In this document: positions 33,601 to 39,600 of the stretch, in pieces
How the letters are laid out: the number at the start of each line of letters is the position of its first letter
How positions within the stretch are numbered: the first letter of the stretch is position 1
Assembly: GCA_020152595.1 (NCBI GenBank)
Contig: JAIGNY010003262.1
Span: 218,501 to 282,500, forward strand
From: Chiridota heheva
Taxonomy: Eukaryota > Echinodermata > Holothuroidea > Apodida > Chiridotidae
Direction: 5' to 3'
DNA length: 64,000 nt
Position numbers and translations under genes: made by a program
The notes under the pieces: generated by a model
Seen by the model: only the letters and a program-made list of their open reading frames with translations
What the model was told of the DNA's origin: nothing
Databases searched by the model: none

Positions 33601-36600
33601 CATTATGAACACGCAAAGTATTTCTTCTTGATAATATTTAAAAACAACTATTTTGTAGACCACAAATCCTCTTGAAAGATTAGTATTACTATATGTGTCC
33701 ATCACATACCATTCTAGGGGAAATCCACCTTTTTATGTCCACCCATATAATGTTAGGCTAAAGCTTGTTTATTTGGCAAGAAAATTGATCATCTTTGAGT
33801 AAATATATTTGCTGATAAAATTTAATGTCTTTTATTTTATTACGGGAAACATTATACCCAGTGCTTATATTTCTGGTCCCAAATTGTCAATTTTCCCCTA
33901 GGAGTTTAAAATACATTTATGCCAAAAATGTTCATTAATGCATTTTCAAATGCTAATTAATGTACTTAACATTGCCCTATTGCAGAATTTAACACCATTA
34001 TAACATTCTATATGGACTAAAATATGAAATCATGAGACCTTGGGTCTTCATTTTGCCAATATGTTTGGTTGATGTCTCGTGAATCAATCACTATATCCGG
34101 CTAAGGTTTTGCCAGTATGTTTGGTTGATATCTCATGAATCAATCACTATATCTGGCTAAGGTTTTGCCAGTATGTTTGGTCGATGTCTTATGAATCAAT
34201 CACTATATCTGGCTAAGGTTTTGCCAGTATGTTTGGTTGATACCTCATGAATCAATCACTATATCTGGCTAAGGTTTTGCCAGTATGTTAGGTTGATATC
34301 TCGTGAATCAATCACTCTATCTGGCTAAGGTTTTGCCAGTTTATGTTTTGAATCAATCACTATATCTGGCTAATGTTTTTGATATCTCAATCAATCACTA
34401 TATCTGGCTAAGGTTTTGCCAGTATGTTTGGTTGATATCTCATGAATCAATCACTATATCTGGCTAAGGTTTTGCCAGTATGTTTGGTTGATATTTCATG
34501 AATCAATCACTATATTTGGTTAAGGTTTTGCCAGTATGTTTGGTTGATGTCTCGTGAATCAATCACTATATCTGGCTAAGGTTTTGCCAGTATGTTTGGT
34601 TGATATCTCATGAATCAATCACTATATCTGGCTAAGGTTTTGCCAGTATGTTTGGTTGATATCTCATGAATCAATCACTATATCTGGCTAAGGTTTTGCC
34701 AGTATGTTTGGTTGATATCTCATGAATCAATCACTATATCTGGCTAAGGTTCTGCCAGTATGTTTGGTTAATATCTCATGAATCAATCACTATATCTGGC
34801 TAAGGTTTTGCCAGTATGTTTGGTTGATATCTCATGAATCAATCACTATATCTGGCTAAGGTGTTGCCAGTATGTTTGGTTGATACCTCATGAATCAATC
34901 ACTATATCTGGCTAAGGTTCTGCCAGTATGTTTGGTTAATATCTCATGAATCAATCACTATATCTGGCTAAGGTTCTGCCAGTATGTTTGGTTGATATCT
35001 CATGAATCAATCACTATATCTGGCTAAGGTTCTGCCAGTATGTTTGGTTAATATCTCATGAATCAATCACTATATCTGGCTAAGGTTCTGCCAGTATGTT
35101 TGGTTAATATCTCATGAATCAATCACTATATCTGGCTAAGGTTTTGCCAGTATGTTTGGTTGATATCTCATGAATCAATCACTATATCTGGCTAAGGTGT
35201 TGCCAGTATGTTTGGTTGATACCTCATGAATCAATCACTATATCTGGCTAAGGTTCTGCCAGTATGTTTGGTTAATATCTCATGAATCAATCACTATATC
35301 TGGCTAAGGTTTTGCCAGTATGTTTGGTTGATATTTCATGAATCAATCACTATATCTGGCTAAGGTTCTGCCAGTATGTTTGGTTAATATCTCATGAATC
35401 AATCACTATATCTGGCTAAGGTTCTGCCAGTATGTTTGGTTAATATCTCATGAATCAATCACTATATCTGGCTAAGGTTTTGCCAGTATGTTTGGTTGAT
35501 ATCTCATGAATCAATCACTATATCTGGTTAAGGTCTTGCTCCACTTCTAATTTCATCATTTTCACCTGACAGAACATAAGAGGACTTTTTGTGCATCTTC
35601 CATGTGGCTCTACAGTTTGCTGAAAGGAAAAATACCAAAATAAAGGTTTGATGTTTGTAAGTCCCAATCAACACAGCTTGATGGGACTTCAAGGGTTAAG
35701 AAAAAATCCAGGATGAGTATTTTCGTTAAAGGAATATTTCTGTGAATGATCATTTTCATTTGTAGAATAGAGAAATAATAAAGAAACAAATTGGTGAAAA
35801 AACTTTGTTGATATCTTAGTTCGTTAAGGAGTTATTGATTTCAAAGATTTCATGAGTGACCTGATACTTGCAGATTGAAGATAATTCTTTATGGTTGTCT
35901 ATAAATTAAAATTGATTTTTCTTTCATTTAGAGTGTAATGTACCTGATCAGATAGACAAAGCATGTTCTTGTGAAAGGAAGTGCATGCTATCTATACCCC
36001 ATCTCAATAGTGAAACAAAAATGTATTCAATGAAATAGAAAGAGGATATCATTTTTCAGTTTTCAACACACTGCTGAAATCTTTAAAATGCAATAACTCA
36101 AAAGGAATAAGATAACAGCATGTTTTTTTTTTTCTTCACCAATTTGTTTCTTTAATAGTCCTCTATTTTATATATTGAAAACAAAAAATATTCTTATAAA
36201 ACCATACATAGACATTCTTTGGCATGGTTTCATTTCACACATGGAGTTTCATATTTGATTGTTTTTCCAGAATGTAAAAGATTTAATCAAGACCAGAGTG
36301 ATCAACTTCACTGGAAAGTTTGAACCTGTCAAATGGAAATGTAGAGCGCTACCATCTGGCAAGCTGTGTGAACGAATGGATAGACTCAAGGTACTGTTTG
36401 TGGTTAACATTAGCTTAATTGTCTGATGGCTACCAATTGGCTTAATTGCATGATGGCTACCAATTGGCTTAATTGCCTGATGGCTACCAATTGGCTTAAT
36501 TGCCTGATGGTTACCAATTGGCTTAATTGCCTGATGGTTACCAATTGGCTTAATTGCATGATGGCTACCAATTGGCTTAATTGCATGATGGCTACCAAAT

Positions 36601-39600
36601 GGCTTAATTGCCTGATGGTTACCAATTGGCTTAATTGCCTGATGGTTACCAATTGGCTTAATTGCCTGATGGTTACCAATTGGCTTAATTGCATGATGGC
36701 TACCAATTGGCTTAATTGCATGATGGCTACCAATTGGCTTAAGTGCATGATGGCTACCAATTGGCTTAATTGCATGATGGCTACCAAATGGCTTAATTGC
36801 CTGATGGTTACCAATTGGCTTAATTGCCTGATGGTTACCAATTGGCTTAATTGCCTGATGGTTACCAATTGGCTTAATTGCATAATGGCTACCAATTGGC
36901 TTAATTTCCTGATGGCTACCAATTGGCTTAATTGCATGATGGCTACCAATTGGCTTAATTGCATGATGGCTACCAATTGGCTTAATTGCCTGATGGCTAC
37001 CAATTGGATGATGGCTACCAATTGGCTTAATTACATGATGGCTACCAATTGGCTTAATTGCCTGATGGCTACCAATTAGCTTAATTGCCTGATGGCTACC
37101 AATTGGCTTAATTGCCTGATGGCTACCAATTGGCTTAAATGCCTGATGGTTACCAATAGTGAAGTGGTCTGTAAAGGGCAATAGAGTGAGATGAAGGAAA
37201 TTTTATAGTTTAAATATATATTTTTTTTTGACATTTCATATTTGAAATATTTTGTTTGCTCTGAAGATCAGTGGATTTATGGAGGGATTATTGATCACAT
37301 GATGGGATTATTGATCACTTGATGGGATTATTGATCTCTTGATGGGATTATTGATCACTTGATGGGATTATTGATCACTTGATGAGATTATTGATTACTT
37401 GATGGGATTATTGATTACTTGATGGAATTATTGATCACTTGATGGGATTATTGATCACTCGATGGGATTATTGATCACTTGATGGGATTATTGATCACTT
37501 GATGGGATTATTGATCACTTGATGGGATTATTGATCACTTGATGGGATTATTGATCACTTGATGGGATTATTGATCACTTGATGAGATTATTGATTACTT
37601 GATGGGATTATTGATCACTTGATGGGATTATTAATCACTTGATGGGATATTGATCACTTGATGGGATTATTGATCACTTGATGGGATTATTGATCACTTG
37701 ATGATTCTTAGCCTTCCTGCAATGAAACATGTTCATAGACCTTCATCTAAAATTAAAAGTGGATTCAATTCGTGGTGGGTCAAATTCACATTCCCAAACT
37801 GCTTTGATTGCTTGTCCAGTGTGTTACAAAGGGTCACAGATTACCATATAAATAAACAATTTTTGGTATCGCAAGTGGTTGCCCACTTTTGATTTGATTG
37901 TGAATTTTCAAATTGCAATTTATGACTGTTATGTGCAGGAAGAGCAAGACTGTAAACATGTGATATGTAAATTCCATTGAGTATACTATTTATTTTAAAA
38001 CACAGAATTCATATATAAAGGTAACAGCTAGGGTGTGTGTGTACCTACAGCAGAACTACCTATACCTACAGCAGAACTACCTATACCTACAGCAGAACTA
38101 CCTATACCTACAGCAGAACTACCTATACCTACAGCAGAACTACCTATAACTACAGCAGAACTACTTATACCTACAGCAGAACTACCTATACCTGTATCAG
38201 ATCTCACTAAGCATTCACCTCTTTAGGTCTAGTAGCTCAGGAGTCATGTTCTTATTCAAAAGGTACCGGGTTCGATTCCCACCATGAGCGCTGCATTGTG
38301 TCCTTGAGCAAGGCACTTTACTCTACTTGCTTCAGTCCACTCAGCTGTAAAATGAGCACCAGCACTGCTGGGGAGTTAATCTGCAATGGACTCCCATCCA
38401 GAAGAGTCATGTACTATTATCTGCTTGCGCCATTGAAACCGGGGATAAGCACCAGCTCTATTAACCTGATGGCTTTGATGGATTTAGCTTTAGCTAACAA
38501 TCTGTCTTTCTTTTTACCTGTAACAGTGCCCTTTTCATGGCAGGATTGTTGGTCGTGATGAGCAGGGCAATCCCTCAGCTCCTGAGTACCAAGAGGAACC
38601 ACCAAGGGAGGAACCACCAGGAAGGAACAACCAACAGGTAGAAAGCATAGCAACTCCTTTCCACTCCTTTCTGTTATATGTTTGTCAATGTGCATGAGAG
38701 TCATGATATTTTACCATTTATATATTTGTCAGATTTTAGCTTTTTTTTTATCTCAGATCATCTTAGTTTTATCTCATTGATTTTGTTCTTTACAGCAGAA
38801 TCAGGCAACCCTCCCCTTTGGCAAGATCCTGGGTTGCTTAGAGGACATTGAGGCAGCCACTGGGGATTGTTTTGGCATCCACTTCATTTAAGAGGAAAAA
38901 AGGCTCCAAGGGAAAAGGAAAAAGCAAGAAAGGAAAACAGAAAGCCGAGGCATCCTCTGGATTGACAAACCTGAAACAAACTACAAACACACCAAGAGCA
39001 AGGCTTGAGAAGCAAATATTCAAAGCGTGAGTTTATCTTCACATTATTATAAGCTCTGAATGATTCAAACATTGTTGTACTTCATCCATATGTGGGTGCA
39101 AGGGGACAACCCCCACACACATGTATTGGTTCCGATGTGATAGCATCTTGAACCTATGCGATCGTGATGGTGTGTACGTGTGTGTATGTGTAGGTTTGTA
39201 TATCATTCAAAGTGAAGCCATTGTCATCGGTTATATCTTGCAAGGTGTGGTCCTTCACGCCTGAGCCCACTTTGCATATTTAGATCATTTGTACTGTCAG
39301 TAGTTCTCCCAGCATATACTTTTGTTATGCTTCACTTTTACATTTACATCTGAAAAATGTATAGCTGCATGCATGATAGCCAGGGTATGGAGAGCCTCAC
39401 TTTTGAGGATATAGAACTGACATTGGCTTAACTTTAATAGTGAATTACTCACATACATACATACATACATACATACATACATACATACATACATACATAC
39501 ATACATACATACATACATACATACATACATACATACATACATACATACATACATACATACATGCCACATAATTCTATAATACACCACCATACATACAACC

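Noticed and set aside
36249-37181. 310-codon - strand frame IKPIGSHHA repeats and 217-codon + frame
   Set aside because: 27-bp repeat, multiple of three, open on both strands; lies in a UVSSA intron.
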